This document shows, piece by piece, positions 1 through 8,337 of a stretch of 64,000 nucleotides of DNA. The notes below the pieces were generated by a model, which worked only from the letters and a program-made list of their open reading frames with translations, was not told where the DNA came from and made no database searches. Numbering within the stretch: position 1 is the first letter of the stretch; every line of letters begins with the position of its first letter. A program made the translations under genes and the position numbers. Origin of the DNA: an uncultured Thermomicrobiaceae bacterium (GTDB lineage Bacteria > Chloroflexota > Chloroflexia > Thermomicrobiales > Thermomicrobiaceae); the NCBI GenBank assembly GCA_938082375.1, contig CALKCJ010000018.1, positions 1 through 64,000 on the forward strand, given 5' to 3'.

Positions 1-6
1 GTGGTT

Positions 7-939
7 TCAGCCCGCTGTGCTGCGGCGCCGCTGCACCAGCCCGACGCCGAGCAGTGTGATCGCCCCGCCGATCGCCTGGAGCAGGCCGAGCCGCTCGCCC
101 AGCATCACGGCGGCCAGCAGGATGGCGACGACCGGCTGCAGGTAGAAGTAGACCAGCGTCTGCGTGGAGCCGAGCGCGCGCACCGCGCGCTGCCAGAGGA
201 CGTTGGCCAGCACCATCGCGACGACCGCGCTGTAGAGAAGCGAGAGCCAGGCGAGAAGCGAAGGCGGGGAGCGGAGCGCCGCGAGCGTCTCCTGCCAGCC
301 GAGCGCGACGAGTACGGTCGCGCCAGCGAGGAGCAGCCAGGCAGTGACCTTGACTGGCCCGTAGCGGGCAACCAGCGACTGGGGAAGGATCGTGACCCCT
401 ACCCAGCCGAGCGCGGCGAGCAGCGTGAGCAGGTCACCAGCCAGGCTAGCGGTTCCAGACGGATCGGCCTGGAGTACCACGAGCGCCACGCCGGTCAACC
501 CCAGCACCAGGCCCACCAGCGAGCGAGCGGAAACCTGCTCCTGGCGGCCGAGCCAGAGGACGACGGCGCCCAGCAACGGGCTCGCGCAGAGCAGGAGCGC
601 GCTATGGCTGGCGCTAGTGTAGCCGAGCCCGAGGATGAAGCAGAGCTGGAAGAGCGCCATGCCGGCGTAGCCGGCTGCCAGCAGCCGCGGCCAGTCACGC
701 CGATCGACTGCCATTGACTCGCCACGCAGCCAGAGCAGTCCGAAGAGCAGCGCTACGGCGATCACCGGCCGCAGCGCGGCGTACGCGAGTACCGGGAACT
801 CTGCCAGCGCGTACTTCACGATCGGAAACGCAGCACCCCAGATGACCACAGCGGCCAGGGCGGGCACGTTGATCCAGCGCCACAGGCTAGCAATTTGGCC
901 AGCTCGCTCTACGCGCGCGGACATCATCGACGGGCGCAC
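7..939 (-). CDS. EamA/DMT-family permease
   Basis: A 310-residue, strongly hydrophobic protein with about ten predicted membrane helices arranged as two EamA halves, the usual size and layout of drug/metabolite-superfamily permeases. The opening of helix 1 (VIWGAAFPIVKYAL) and the late LGSTQTLVYFYLQPVVAILL stretch are typical of the family. It is an inner-membrane exporter or permease; the substrate cannot be read from sequence. The GTG start at 939 has a GAGG ribosome site seven bases upstream; ATG codons at 927 and 924 are alternatives. It is divergent from the MoaD/AOR pair. A second, different EamA protein lies at 14828. Confidence 0.88.
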   Translation of the reverse strand: MRPSMMSARVERAGQIASLWRWINVPALAAVVIWGAAFPIVKYALAEFPVLAYAALRPVIAVALLFGLLWLRGESMAVDRRDWPRLLAAGYAGMALFQLCFILGLGYTSASHSALLLCASPLLGAVVLWLGRQEQVSARSLVGLVLGLTGVALVVLQADPSGTASLAGDLLTLLAALGWVGVTILPQSLVARYGPVKVTAWLLLAGATVLVALGWQETLAALRSPPSLLAWLSLLYSAVVAMVLANVLWQRAVRALGSTQTLVYFYLQPVVAILLAAVMLGERLGLLQAIGGAITLLGVGLVQRRRSTAG

Positions 940-1044
940 TCGCTGACCTCACAATCGACAGAGACGGCACCGGCTGGCGCTCAGCCAGCTCGTTCCGGCA
1001 TACTACCCGCAGTCAGGGCTGGTCGCAACGAAGCGAGCGGGGCG

Positions 1045-1332
1045 ATGTCTACTGGCACAACGGCTGTCCGCGTCGAACTCTTCGGTAGTCCACAGCTCTT
1101 AACCGGTCGGCGGCAGGTGGAGGTGCCAGGCCGCACGCTGCGCGAGGTCGCCGGGGCGCTGGCGCACGAGTTTCCCGCCCTCGCCGGCTCGGTGATCGAC
1201 CCAGCGACTGGCTGGCTCACCGGCGGCTACATCTTCGTCGTCGACGGGCGCTTTACCCGCGATCCGAGCTATCCGGTCGGCCCGGGGTCGACCGTTCTCC
1301 TCGTCTCGGCTCAAGCCGGAGGCGTGTCATGA
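1045..1332 (+). CDS. MoaD/ThiS-family sulfur carrier next to AOR
   Basis: A small (95 aa) ubiquitin-fold protein of the MoaD/ThiS family. The body fits (VRVELFGSPQLLTGRRQVEV, then a segment corresponding to the loop before the tail), and it ends AQAGGVS. MoaD proteins donate sulfur through a C-terminal Gly-Gly thiocarboxylate to make the dithiolene of molybdopterin. Here the GG is followed by two extra residues (VS). ATG 1045 is preferred because residues encoded upstream do not resemble the family. Its stop overlaps the start of the aldehyde oxidoreductase gene (ATGA), so the two are probably translationally coupled and the protein is likely dedicated to the tungsto-pterin of that enzyme (inference). 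Confidence 0.8.
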   Translation: MSTGTTAVRVELFGSPQLLTGRRQVEVPGRTLREVAGALAHEFPALAGSVIDPATGWLTGGYIFVVDGRFTRDPSYPVGPGSTVLLVSAQAGGVS

Positions 1333-3161
1333 ACGCTGTCCACGGCCGTTACCTCCAGATCGACCTCTCCTCGGGCACTGCGACGGCTCGCCAGCTCACG
1401 GAGGCCGTCTTCGCCCGGCTGCTCGGCGGGGTGGGGCTGGCCAGCTACCTGCTCTACCGGTTCTGCCCGCCTGGTGCCGACCCGCTGGAGCCGGAGAACC
1501 CGCTCATCTTCGCCAGCAGCCCCTTCATCGGTACAGGGATCACCACCGCCAGCAAGATTGCCGTCGTCGCGAAATCCCCGCAGACCGGCATGATCGGCGA
1601 CTCGCTCTCTTCGAGCTACCTGGCGCTGGCGCTCAAACGTACCGGCTACGATGCGTTGGTGGTCACCGGCCAGGCGCCCAGCTGGACGGTGCTAGCGGTG
1701 GACGACGGCGAGATCCGTCTGTTGCCCGCAGGGGAGCTACTGGGGCTCGACCCGGCCGCCACCGCTCATGCCATCCGTGCTGAGCTGGGCAGTGGCTTCC
1801 GGGTCGCAGCGATCGGCGTGGCCGGTGAGTGCGGCGTGCGCTACGCCTCCATCAGCAACGATGGCCGGCTGGCCGGTCGTACCGGGTCTGGCGCGGTGAT
1901 GGGAAGTAAGCGGCTCAAGGCGATCGCGGTGCGGGGAACACAGCGGCTGCCGGTCGTCGCTGACCCGCGTGGCGTGGTGCGGGCAGCGCGCGAGCTCGCC
2001 GAGCGGAGCCTGGGCCCGGGCACGGCCAAGTACCGCGAGTTAGGTACGGCAGCCAACCTGGCCTTCTTCAGCCGGCTGGGCGTGCTGCCGACCCGCAACT
2101 TCCAGGCCGGTACCTTCGAGGCGGCCGAGGCGATCAGCGGCGAGCGGCTGTTCCTAGAGCACCGTACCGACAAACATGGCTGTGCTGCCTGCACCATCGG
2201 CTGTGAGCACCACTACCGCACGCGAGACGCGAGCGAGGCGGTCGAGGTGCGGCTGGAATACGAGTCGCTCTTCGCGCTCGGTTCGCTCTGCGGGATCAGC
2301 GATCCCAACGCCGTGCTGCGGGCGGCCGCGCTCTGCGACCGCTACGGCATGGACGCCATCAGCACTGGCTCGACCATCGCCTGGGCGATGGAGTGCGTCG
2401 AGCGGGGGGTGCGCCTGCCGGGTAGCCCGGATGAGTGGCCGCGCTTCGGCGATGCCGGCAGCCTCGTGCGCGCGGTGCAGACCATCGGCGAGCGGCGCGG
2501 GCTGGGCGACCTGCTGGCCGAGGGCTCGCGCCGGGCGGCCGAGATCGTCGGCCAGGGGAGCGTGGAGTGGGCGATGCACGTCAAGGGCCTAGAGCTGCCG
2601 GGCTACGATCCGCGCAAGCTCAAGGCTATGGCGCTGGGCTTCGCGGTGTCGACCCGCGGCGCCTGCCACAACCGCTCCTCGGCCTATGAAGTCGACTTCT
2701 CCGACCAGCTCGATCCGCACGCCGAAGCGCTGGCCTGGGCTAGCGCAGCCGCCAGCTCTGAGGATCGCGCCGCGGTGCTCGACTCGCTCACCGTCTGCAA
2801 GTTCCTGCGCCACTGCTTCAGCGACTTCTTCGCCGAGGCGGCCGAGCTCTTCGCACTCGTGACCGGCCTACCGATGACGGCCGTAGGGCTGCGGCTGGCG
2901 GGTGAGCGGATCAACACGGTCAAGAAGCTGTTCAATCTCGACCAGGGTTGGACGCGAGCGGACGACACGCTGCCGCCGCGCCTGCTCAGCGGCGAGGCGG
3001 GTGGCCTGACGGCAGCGGAGCTGGACAGGTTGATCCAGGCGTACTACTGTGTCCGCGGCTGGGACGAGCAGGGCCGGGTGCCGCCGGGGCGACTGCGCGA
3101 GCTCGAGCTGGCAGAGCTTCTCAGCCAAGATGGTAGAATGATGTACGGCTATGCTGGATAG
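1329..3161 (+). CDS. Aldehyde:ferredoxin oxidoreductase family protein (tungsten-type)
   Basis: A 610-residue member of the AOR family, the tungsto-bispterin enzymes that oxidise aldehydes to acids with ferredoxin; length is normal. The N-terminal AOR domain is recognisable (LLGGVGLASYLLYRF, FIGTGITTASKIAVVAKSPQ). The [4Fe-4S] ligands are visible as C285, C288 and C292 (HGCAACTIGC) with the distal C490 (DSLTVCKF). The ATG overlaps the MoaD-like stop. It is a cytoplasmic enzyme; its substrate (aldehyde or an aryl/enoyl compound) is not determinable. The only tungstate-uptake genes seen in this window (57543-59092) are broken, so metal supply must come from elsewhere or the cofactor is Mo. Confidence 0.9.
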   Translation: MNAVHGRYLQIDLSSGTATARQLTEAVFARLLGGVGLASYLLYRFCPPGADPLEPENPLIFASSPFIGTGITTASKIAVVAKSPQTGMIGDSLSSSYLALALKRTGYDALVVTGQAPSWTVLAVDDGEIRLLPAGELLGLDPAATAHAIRAELGSGFRVAAIGVAGECGVRYASISNDGRLAGRTGSGAVMGSKRLKAIAVRGTQRLPVVADPRGVVRAARELAERSLGPGTAKYRELGTAANLAFFSRLGVLPTRNFQAGTFEAAEAISGERLFLEHRTDKHGCAACTIGCEHHYRTRDASEAVEVRLEYESLFALGSLCGISDPNAVLRAAALCDRYGMDAISTGSTIAWAMECVERGVRLPGSPDEWPRFGDAGSLVRAVQTIGERRGLGDLLAEGSRRAAEIVGQGSVEWAMHVKGLELPGYDPRKLKAMALGFAVSTRGACHNRSSAYEVDFSDQLDPHAEALAWASAAASSEDRAAVLDSLTVCKFLRHCFSDFFAEAAELFALVTGLPMTAVGLRLAGERINTVKKLFNLDQGWTRADDTLPPRLLSGEAGGLTAAELDRLIQAYYCVRGWDEQGRVPPGRLRELELAELLSQDGRMMYGYAG

Positions 3162-3486
3162 CGACGAACTCCTGCTACTCGAACTGGAACGGATCCGGCT
3201 TCCCTCTCCCGTGCTGGCCCGCATCGAGGAGCTGGCCGAGGAGCGGCGGCAACTGCTTCGCACCATCCCTGAGCTCGTCCATCACCGCGACCAGGCGCTC
3301 CGCCGGCTGGCCGAGCTCGACCTGGAACTGGAGCGACTCTGGGATCTCCGCCGCCGCGAACTCCTCTTCGTCCGCCAGACCCTCAGCCCCGAGCAGCCGT
3401 CCGAGCCCACGACCCTGGAAGAGGTCGAAGAAGGCGTCCAGGCGCTGGAGGGCGAGCAGGTGAGTCCGACCGGGCCGGAGCCGTAG
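3151..3486 (+). CDS. Small coiled-coil hypothetical protein
   Basis: A 111-residue, charged, almost entirely helical protein: roughly residues 5-75 form a Leu/Glu/Arg-rich coiled coil (ELAEERRQLLRTIPELVHHR) followed by an acidic, Pro-rich tail. No family recognised. It overlaps the last 11 bases of the AOR gene and runs in the same direction, so it may be co-transcribed. Codon use looks like its neighbours. It ends just before a histidine-kinase remnant, so recombination at this junction is possible. Existence as a real gene is moderately supported. Confidence 0.5.
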   Translation: MLDSDELLLLELERIRLPSPVLARIEELAEERRQLLRTIPELVHHRDQALRRLAELDLELERLWDLRRRELLFVRQTLSPEQPSEPTTLEEVEEGVQALEGEQVSPTGPEP

Positions 3487-3488
3487 GC

Positions 3489-3661
3489 CCACTGATCTTC
3501 GAGCGGTTCTACCGGGTCGACAAGGCGCGCAGCCGCGCGCGGGGAGGAGCTGGCCTGGAGCTCCCATCGCCAAGACAATCATCGCGGCGCATGGGGGGCG
3601 GATCGAGGCCACGAGTCACCTTAGCCAGGGGACGACGATGAGGATTTTCCTCCCGCTCGCC
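3489..3661 (+). pseudogene. Histidine-kinase C-terminal fragment, frameshifted
   Basis: Translating two frames in turn gives the tail of a histidine-kinase ATPase domain. From 3492 the frame reads LIFERFYRVDKARSR then GGAGL (the F and G2 boxes); from 3566, in a different frame, it reads IAKTIIAAHGGRIEATSHLS, then MRIFLPLA. These join into the usual F-box/G2/C-terminal strand order, with one indel between about 3557 and 3566. Everything upstream (sensor, HisKA, N and G1 boxes) is missing, so this is a relic. Its strand matches the AOR genes. Nothing suggests expression. Confidence 0.8.
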
Positions 3662-3720
3662 GCTCCGGCTTCGATCCCTCAGGCAAGCTCGACGAGGCGC
3701 GAGCGTCGCGTGGTCGCTCC

Positions 3721-4179
3721 CTACTCGACCTCGACGATAGCCTCGATCTCCACGGTGATCCCGTTGGGCAGCGACCCCATGCCGACAGCCGACCGAGCGT
3801 GCCGCCCGCGCTCCCCGAAGACCTCGACGAACAGGTCCGAGCAGCCATTGATCACCCTGGGCTGCTCGCCGAACTCCGGCACCGCATTGACCATGCCGAG
3901 CACCTTGACCACCCGCTTCACCCGGTCGAGGTCGCCCAGCACCTCCTTCATCACCGCGATCAGCGTCAGGCCCACCGAGCGGGCGTGCTGGTACGCCTCT
4001 TCCGTCGTGTAGTCCCGGCCGACCTTCCCGGTGGGAACTGAGCCGTCCGGGTTGAAGGGACCCTTGCCGGCCAGGAAGAGCAGGTTGCCCGTCTGCACCG
4101 CGTGGACGTAGTTTCCAGCGGGCTGCGGCACCGGCGGCAGCTCGATCCCCAGCTCGGCGAGTCGCTGCTCGGTCTTCAT
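3721..4179 (-). CDS. RidA family (YjgF/YER057c/UK114) protein
   Basis: A 152-residue RidA-family protein. Visible signatures are the FLAGKGPFNPDG segment, the central VNAVPEFGEQPRVINGCSD, and the family-final LPNGITVEIEAIVEV. Canonical RidA deaminates reactive enamine/imine intermediates made by PLP enzymes; family members of this length (about 150 aa rather than 128) are often RutC- or Rid-like with unknown substrate. Cytoplasmic, expected homotrimer. The catalytic Arg of canonical RidA lies in a conserved C-terminal motif that is not exactly preserved here, so enamine deaminase activity is unproven. It faces away from dedA across a palindrome-rich intergenic region. Confidence 0.88.
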   Translation of the reverse strand: MKTEQRLAELGIELPPVPQPAGNYVHAVQTGNLLFLAGKGPFNPDGSVPTGKVGRDYTTEEAYQHARSVGLTLIAVMKEVLGDLDRVKRVVKVLGMVNAVPEFGEQPRVINGCSDLFVEVFGERGRHARSAVGMGSLPNGITVEIEAIVEVE

Positions 4180-4579
4180 CGAGGTGTTCCCTCCCCTCTC
4201 TGCCGTTCACACCCTGGTGCACTGTGTGCGGGCATGCAGGGCATGCACTCGGCTTGGTCTATACTTCCGACACCGGGCGGCATGGTAGGGTGCCGGCCGC
4301 CGCGCTGTCAAGGAGCGACTGCATCTCCGCGTGCCAGGCTGCTCGCCTGGCGACGATTGCAGAGATCTCCGCTCTGGCAGCATGTCGGTGCACTCAGTGC
4401 ACGCCCATGCCGTGAGACTGATTCGGTACGCGGCGTCAGCGTCACGCCCAACTTGGTGAGGCTGCGTGCGGTCAGATCACGCCGCTCGCCGCTCCCCGGG
4501 GGCTGGGGGCCCGCGACGATGTAAGCCGGGGTTCGCGATCGCGTCACGTGTTTGAGAAGTGCTCGACGAAGGGGGCGCA
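4180..4579. other. Intergenic region between ridA-like and dedA-like genes
   Basis: About 400 bases with no supported gene. It carries a perfect 9-base tandem duplication (GGGCATGCA, 4230-4247), a perfect 15-base palindrome at 4388-4402 (GTGCACT-C-AGTGCAC), and a related sequence at 4217-4229 (GTGCACTGTGTGC). These look like regulator-binding sites for the divergent promoters, but no regulator gene adjoins them. Confidence 0.6.
4388..4402. promoter_or_regulatory. Perfect palindrome, candidate operator
   Basis: GTGCACT-C-AGTGCAC has seven-base perfect arms around one central base. A second site at 4217-4229 shares 11 of 13 bases. Both lie between divergent genes, which suits a dimeric repressor or activator. 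The binding protein is unknown. Confidence 0.4.
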
Positions 4580-5221
4580 ATGCCGCATTTCGACTTGGTG
4601 ACCTTGATCAAGGCGGTCGGCACGCTGGGGGTCGCAGCGATCGTCTTCACCGAGAGTGGCCTCTTGATCGGCCTCTTCCTGCCCGGCGATAGCCTGCTCT
4701 TCACCGCCGGCTTCCTCGCCTCGCAGGGGTACCTCGATATCCGCTGGTTGGTGGCGCTCTGCTTCATTGGTGCCGTCGCTGGCGACTCGGTCGGCTACGC
4801 TTTCGGGTACCGGGTCGGGCGAGCGCTCTTCAATCGCGAGGACTCGCGCGTCTTCAAGCGCAAGCACCTGGAGCGAGCCGAGGCGTTTTTCGAGAAGCAC
4901 GGCGGCAAGGCAATTGTGCTGGCTCGCTTCATGCCCATCGTCCGCACCTGTACGCCAATCGTCGCCGGCATGGGGCGGATGCACTACCCGCGCTTTCTGG
5001 CGTTCAACGTCCTCGGAGGCTTCCTCTGGGCGGTAGGTGTCACGATGGCTGGCTACTTCCTTGGCAGCATGATCCCGAATGTCGATCGTTACCTTATCCC
5101 GATCGTGCTCTTCATCATCCTGGTCTCGATCGCGCCCTCGGCGTTCCACGTCTGGCGGGAGAACGGCGCTGAGCTCACGGCGCACGTCCGTCGTCGTCTG
5201 GCCCGGACGCCTAGCCGCTGA
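4580..5221 (+). CDS. DedA-family membrane protein
   Basis: A 213-residue inner-membrane protein of the DedA (SNARE-associated/VTT) family. Diagnostic segments are the re-entrant ESGLLIGLFLPGDSLLF near the N-terminus, the GAVAGDSVGYAFGYRVGR glycine motif, and LARFMPIVRTCTPIVAGMGR in the middle. Family members are linked to phospholipid (undecaprenyl phosphate or phosphatidylethanolamine) flipping and envelope homeostasis. ATG 4580 is chosen because an AAGGGGG ribosome site precedes it; an in-frame start at 4559 would add seven residues without a good ribosome site. Stands alone. Confidence 0.92.
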   Translation: MPHFDLVTLIKAVGTLGVAAIVFTESGLLIGLFLPGDSLLFTAGFLASQGYLDIRWLVALCFIGAVAGDSVGYAFGYRVGRALFNREDSRVFKRKHLERAEAFFEKHGGKAIVLARFMPIVRTCTPIVAGMGRMHYPRFLAFNVLGGFLWAVGVTMAGYFLGSMIPNVDRYLIPIVLFIILVSIAPSAFHVWRENGAELTAHVRRRLARTPSR

Positions 5222-5368
5222 GCGCTTCCCAACCGTTATCACAGAGCCGCACGGCGCCGGGCGCTGTGCACTCTGGCTTGCTGCGCGCAGCGACCGCTGT
5301 GCTTGCCGAGCGGGCTCTCAGCCCGGGTATACTCGCCTTATCAGGAAGGTGGGGAGGAGGCGTATCGT

Positions 5369-6721
5369 ATGGACGTGTCCACCGTCACACGGCTGCTTGC
5401 GGCAGCCGCGGTTCGGTGGGTGCGCATCGAGATGGCTGATATTCACGCCATCGCGCGCTCGAAGACGGTTCCGCTCGCGAAGTTCCCGACCTACGCGGCC
5501 AAAGGGGTCAACTTCTACGGGGGCATCCTGCTGCAGGACGCCTCTGGTTGGGATATCCCGCAGGAAGAGCGGTTGCCGCCGCCCGACTTCCTGCTCAAGC
5601 CCGACCTCGACACGCTGGTAGTCCTCCCCTACGCTCCCGGCGAGGCGCGCGTGCTGGGCGACCTCTACCTCGATCCCGAGACCCCGACCCCAGACGATCC
5701 ACGAGTCGTCTGCCGGCGAGTCGTCGCGCGCTTCCTCGAGCAGGGGATGCTCCCCCGCAGCGGCTTCGAGTACGAGTTCTACCTGATCGACCGGATCACG
5801 CGCGCCCGCGCCTTCGAAGACCGCCAGATCTGTTCCACGCTCCGCAACAACACGCTCCCGGAGTGGCGAGACGAGCTCTTGGGGAGCCTGCCGGCCTTCG
5901 GCATTGAGGTGTCGACGCTGAGCGTCGAGAACGCCCCCGGGCAGTTCGAGATCACCTTCAGCCCGGCCGATGGGCTGGCTGCCGCCGACCAGGCGTTCAG
6001 CTTCCGCACCGCAGTGAAGGAGGTCTCCCGGCGCTACGGCTATGATGCGCCCTTCATGACCAAGCCGTTTATCAACGAGGCCGCTTCTGGCTGTCACCTG
6101 CACCATAGCCTGATCGACCCGCGCACCGGAAAGAACCTCTTCGCCAAGGACGGTGATCCCTTAGGCATCTCCCCGCTCGGCTGGCACTTCCTCGGTGGCC
6201 TGATCCATCACGCGCCGGCCCTGATCGCCTTCCTCTCCCCCACTCCGAACGACTACAAGCGCTACCGGCCCGGGCTCTTCGCCCCCACCAGCATCTGCTG
6301 GGGGCCGGACAACCGCTCGGCTGCCTTCCGCATCCCGGCCGGTGCTCATGGGCCGGCGGCACGGATCGAGAACCGGCTGGGTGGGGCGGCTTCGAACCCG
6401 TACATCGCGCTGGCTGCGTCGCTGGCGGCCGGCCTCGACGGCATCTGCCGCGAGCTACCGATCCCGGAGCCGGTCACGGTCGAGGCCAGCCGGGTCTCGG
6501 GGTTGCCAGAGCTGCCGCGCTCGCTGGAGGAGGCGCTGGACGCGCTGGAGGCCGATCAGGCCTTGCGCGAGATCCTCGGCGAGCCGTTCATCGAGACCTA
6601 TCTTAAGGTCAAGCGCTGGGACGTGGCCAAGGCCAAGGCCAATTGCCCAGACTACGGCACGCCGGAGTGGTACAGCCGGATCGACCCCTACGAGTGGCGC
6701 GAGTACGGCGAGCTGATCTAG
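5369..6721 (+). CDS. Glutamine synthetase family protein
   Basis: A 450-residue protein with the glutamine synthetase fold: N-terminal beta-grasp (VRWVRIEMADIHAIARSKTV) and C-terminal catalytic domain. Metal- and glutamate-binding blocks are present: the ExE-type FEYEFYLID, SVENAPGQFEITFSP, the NEAASGCHLHHSL histidines, NDYKRYRPGLFAP, and the late AARIENRLGGAASNPYIALA. The divergent N-terminus and lack of the classical adenylylation-loop sequence suggest the gamma-glutamyl-amine (PuuA/FluG/GlnT-like) branch rather than housekeeping GlnA (inference). ATG 5369 follows GGAGGAGG at 5353. Cytoplasmic. Monocistronic. Confidence 0.88.
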   Translation: MDVSTVTRLLAAAAVRWVRIEMADIHAIARSKTVPLAKFPTYAAKGVNFYGGILLQDASGWDIPQEERLPPPDFLLKPDLDTLVVLPYAPGEARVLGDLYLDPETPTPDDPRVVCRRVVARFLEQGMLPRSGFEYEFYLIDRITRARAFEDRQICSTLRNNTLPEWRDELLGSLPAFGIEVSTLSVENAPGQFEITFSPADGLAAADQAFSFRTAVKEVSRRYGYDAPFMTKPFINEAASGCHLHHSLIDPRTGKNLFAKDGDPLGISPLGWHFLGGLIHHAPALIAFLSPTPNDYKRYRPGLFAPTSICWGPDNRSAAFRIPAGAHGPAARIENRLGGAASNPYIALAASLAAGLDGICRELPIPEPVTVEASRVSGLPELPRSLEEALDALEADQALREILGEPFIETYLKVKRWDVAKAKANCPDYGTPEWYSRIDPYEWREYGELI

Positions 6722-7048
6722 CCCCTACGACCGCATGTGTACCAGCCGCCAGGCACGGAACGGTCGGCCACTGCCTGGCCCGGCCAGATTGGCCCGGGTG
6801 GGATCTAGCCCTAGGAGACGAAGCCCTCTCGAAGATGAAGAACAGTTCAGCGGCTCTTCACCGTTCTCTTAGAAAGCCCCTCTATGCTTCCAAGCGAGGC
6901 TAAGAGTGATTCCCGGGAACCCAGCCTCGCGAAGGTTGGAAGCGGGTTCGATACCAAGGAGGTGGCTGAGATCCAGGACAAAACGCGCCGTCACTGAACC
7001 GCGAGGTTGATCTGCCGCACAGAGCAGTCGAGTCGATGGGAGGGTGAG
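6722..7048. other. Intergenic region upstream of the PepSY/two-component genes
   Basis: About 330 bases. Just after the glutamine-synthetase-like stop is a GC-rich imperfect inverted repeat around 6777-6800 (CCGGCCA-GAT-TGGCCCGG) that could act as a terminator, although no T-tract follows. Further on, two direct TTCA-N-CG repeats 11 bases apart at 6846 and 6857 precede a weak TATGCT (6883). No gene supported. Confidence 0.5.
6846..6863 (+). promoter_or_regulatory. Candidate OmpR-type direct-repeat site
   Basis: TTCAGCG (6846) and TTCACCG (6857) are head-to-tail with an 11-base period, the spacing OmpR/PhoB-family regulators use. They lie upstream of the PepSY gene that precedes the response regulator at 7666. 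A TTAC/TTCAC pair with the same period occurs at 7616/7627 just upstream of that regulator gene. Autoregulation is inferred, not shown. Confidence 0.3.
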
Positions 7049-7537
7049 ATGATGTCACGGCGATGGATCTTGATGGCGGCTGGGCTTGCAAGTGCTCTTG
7101 CCGTCGTATATCTGCTCGGAGGGATCACACTGGGTGGGGCTCTGGCCCGATCGCCTGTGCCGCTGAGCGCACAAGAGTTGACCACGCTCGAGGGCAACCA
7201 TGATGAGCACGATCCTGTCTACAACGGGTCGATCCAAGTGCCTGCTGACAGCGCTGCCCGTGGCGAGCAGGAGGAGGCGATGGCCTTGCAGCAGCTTGCC
7301 ACCCTTACAGCGGAAGAGGCAAAGCACGCGGCGTTGCGGGAGTTCCCGGGAGCTACGGTCAACAAGGTGGAACTCGACAATGAGAACGGTAGTGTCGTGT
7401 ACAGTGCCCACCTCACCGACAGCTCTGGAGTCGGCCACGACGTGAAGGTCGATGCTGGGAACGGCAAGGTGTTGGCAGTCGAGCGCGGAGATGATCCTGG
7501 CGGTGAGCAGACCGGTAACACTGGCGCCGAGGATTAA
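7049..7537 (+). CDS. Secreted PepSY-domain protein
   Basis: A 162-residue protein with an N-terminal signal or anchor (residues about 6-35, ILMAAGLASALAVVYLLGG) and an extracytoplasmic C-terminal PepSY domain (residues about 85-150: LTAEEAKHAALREFPGATV ... VKVDAGNGKVLAVE), ending in an acidic tail. PepSY domains occur in protease propeptides and as sensors or inhibitors at the envelope; several are regulated by an adjacent two-component system. A GGGAGGG ribosome site at 7038 supports ATG 7049 (a second ATG follows at once). The OmpR-type regulator and kinase come next on the same strand. Confidence 0.85.
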   Translation: MMSRRWILMAAGLASALAVVYLLGGITLGGALARSPVPLSAQELTTLEGNHDEHDPVYNGSIQVPADSAARGEQEEAMALQQLATLTAEEAKHAALREFPGATVNKVELDNENGSVVYSAHLTDSSGVGHDVKVDAGNGKVLAVERGDDPGGEQTGNTGAED

Positions 7538-7665
7538 CTCGGCACGACACTGCGCGATCCGGTCGGAGGGGGCATGGGTTCGGCGGCCTATGCCCCTGGG
7601 TCTTGCGTTCACATGTTACGTTACGGTTCACGATGGTCTCGTCATGACAGAAGGTATCGTCCCAC

Positions 7666-8337
7666 ATGCGTATCTTGGTGGTCGAGGACGAGCGGCGACT
7701 GGCGAGCGTGCTCCAGAAGGGACTGAACGAGCACGGCTATGCTACAGACATCGCCCACGATGGCCAGTCGGCGCTGGCTCTCGCTCTGACTGAGCCGTAC
7801 GATCTCCTCGTCCTCGATGTGATGCTTCCTGGTCTCGATGGGATCACCGTCTGTCGCGAACTCCGTAATCGAGGGCGGACGGTGCCGATCCTGATGCTGA
7901 CCGCGCGGGACGCTGTGGAAGACCGCGTGGCTGGCCTCGACGCGGGTGCCGATGATTACCTTGTGAAACCGTTTGCATTTGCTGAGCTTCTGGCGCGAAT
8001 TCGTGCGCTGTTCCGGAGAGAGAGTGCGGCTAAACAGCCTGCCTTGCGCCTCGGGGACAGGGAGTTAGAAATCGACCTCCTCAAGCGTGAGGTGCGACAG
8101 CGCGGGCAACCGGTGGAGCTCACTCCCCGAGAGTTCGCGATCCTAGAGTATCTCGTGCGCCACGCCAATACAGTCGTGACGCGGACGCAACTTATCGATC
8201 ATGTCTGGGGGCTCGCCTTCATGCCTGGGTCGAACGTGATCGATGTCTATATTCGATCGCTACGCCGCAAGCTCGGTGACGAGTTGATCCAGACGGTGCG
8301 CGGCGTCGGCTACCGCGTACGCGTGCCGAATGACTGA
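7666..8337 (+). CDS. OmpR-family response regulator
   Basis: A 223-residue two-domain regulator. The receiver (1-120) shows the acidic pocket E7/D8, phospho-acceptor D51 (LLVLDVMLPGLDG) and the LTARD...LVKPF switch residues. The C-terminal winged helix (about 125-222) shows VELTPREFAILEYLV and SNVIDVYIRSLRRKL. It should bind DNA as a dimer on direct repeats. Its stop overlaps the kinase start by eight bases, so it pairs with the kinase at 8330. The PepSY gene just upstream is a plausible target. Confidence 0.95.
   Translation: MRILVVEDERRLASVLQKGLNEHGYATDIAHDGQSALALALTEPYDLLVLDVMLPGLDGITVCRELRNRGRTVPILMLTARDAVEDRVAGLDAGADDYLVKPFAFAELLARIRALFRRESAAKQPALRLGDRELEIDLLKREVRQRGQPVELTPREFAILEYLVRHANTVVTRTQLIDHVWGLAFMPGSNVIDVYIRSLRRKLGDELIQTVRGVGYRVRVPND

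Noticed and set aside
4544-5242. 232-codon open frame opposite dedA
   Set aside because: Charged, low-complexity composition opposite a conserved DedA protein.
6935-6965. tRNA-like T-loop (GGTTCGATACC)
   Set aside because: No matching acceptor, D or anticodon arms and no CCA-compatible end could be placed around it.
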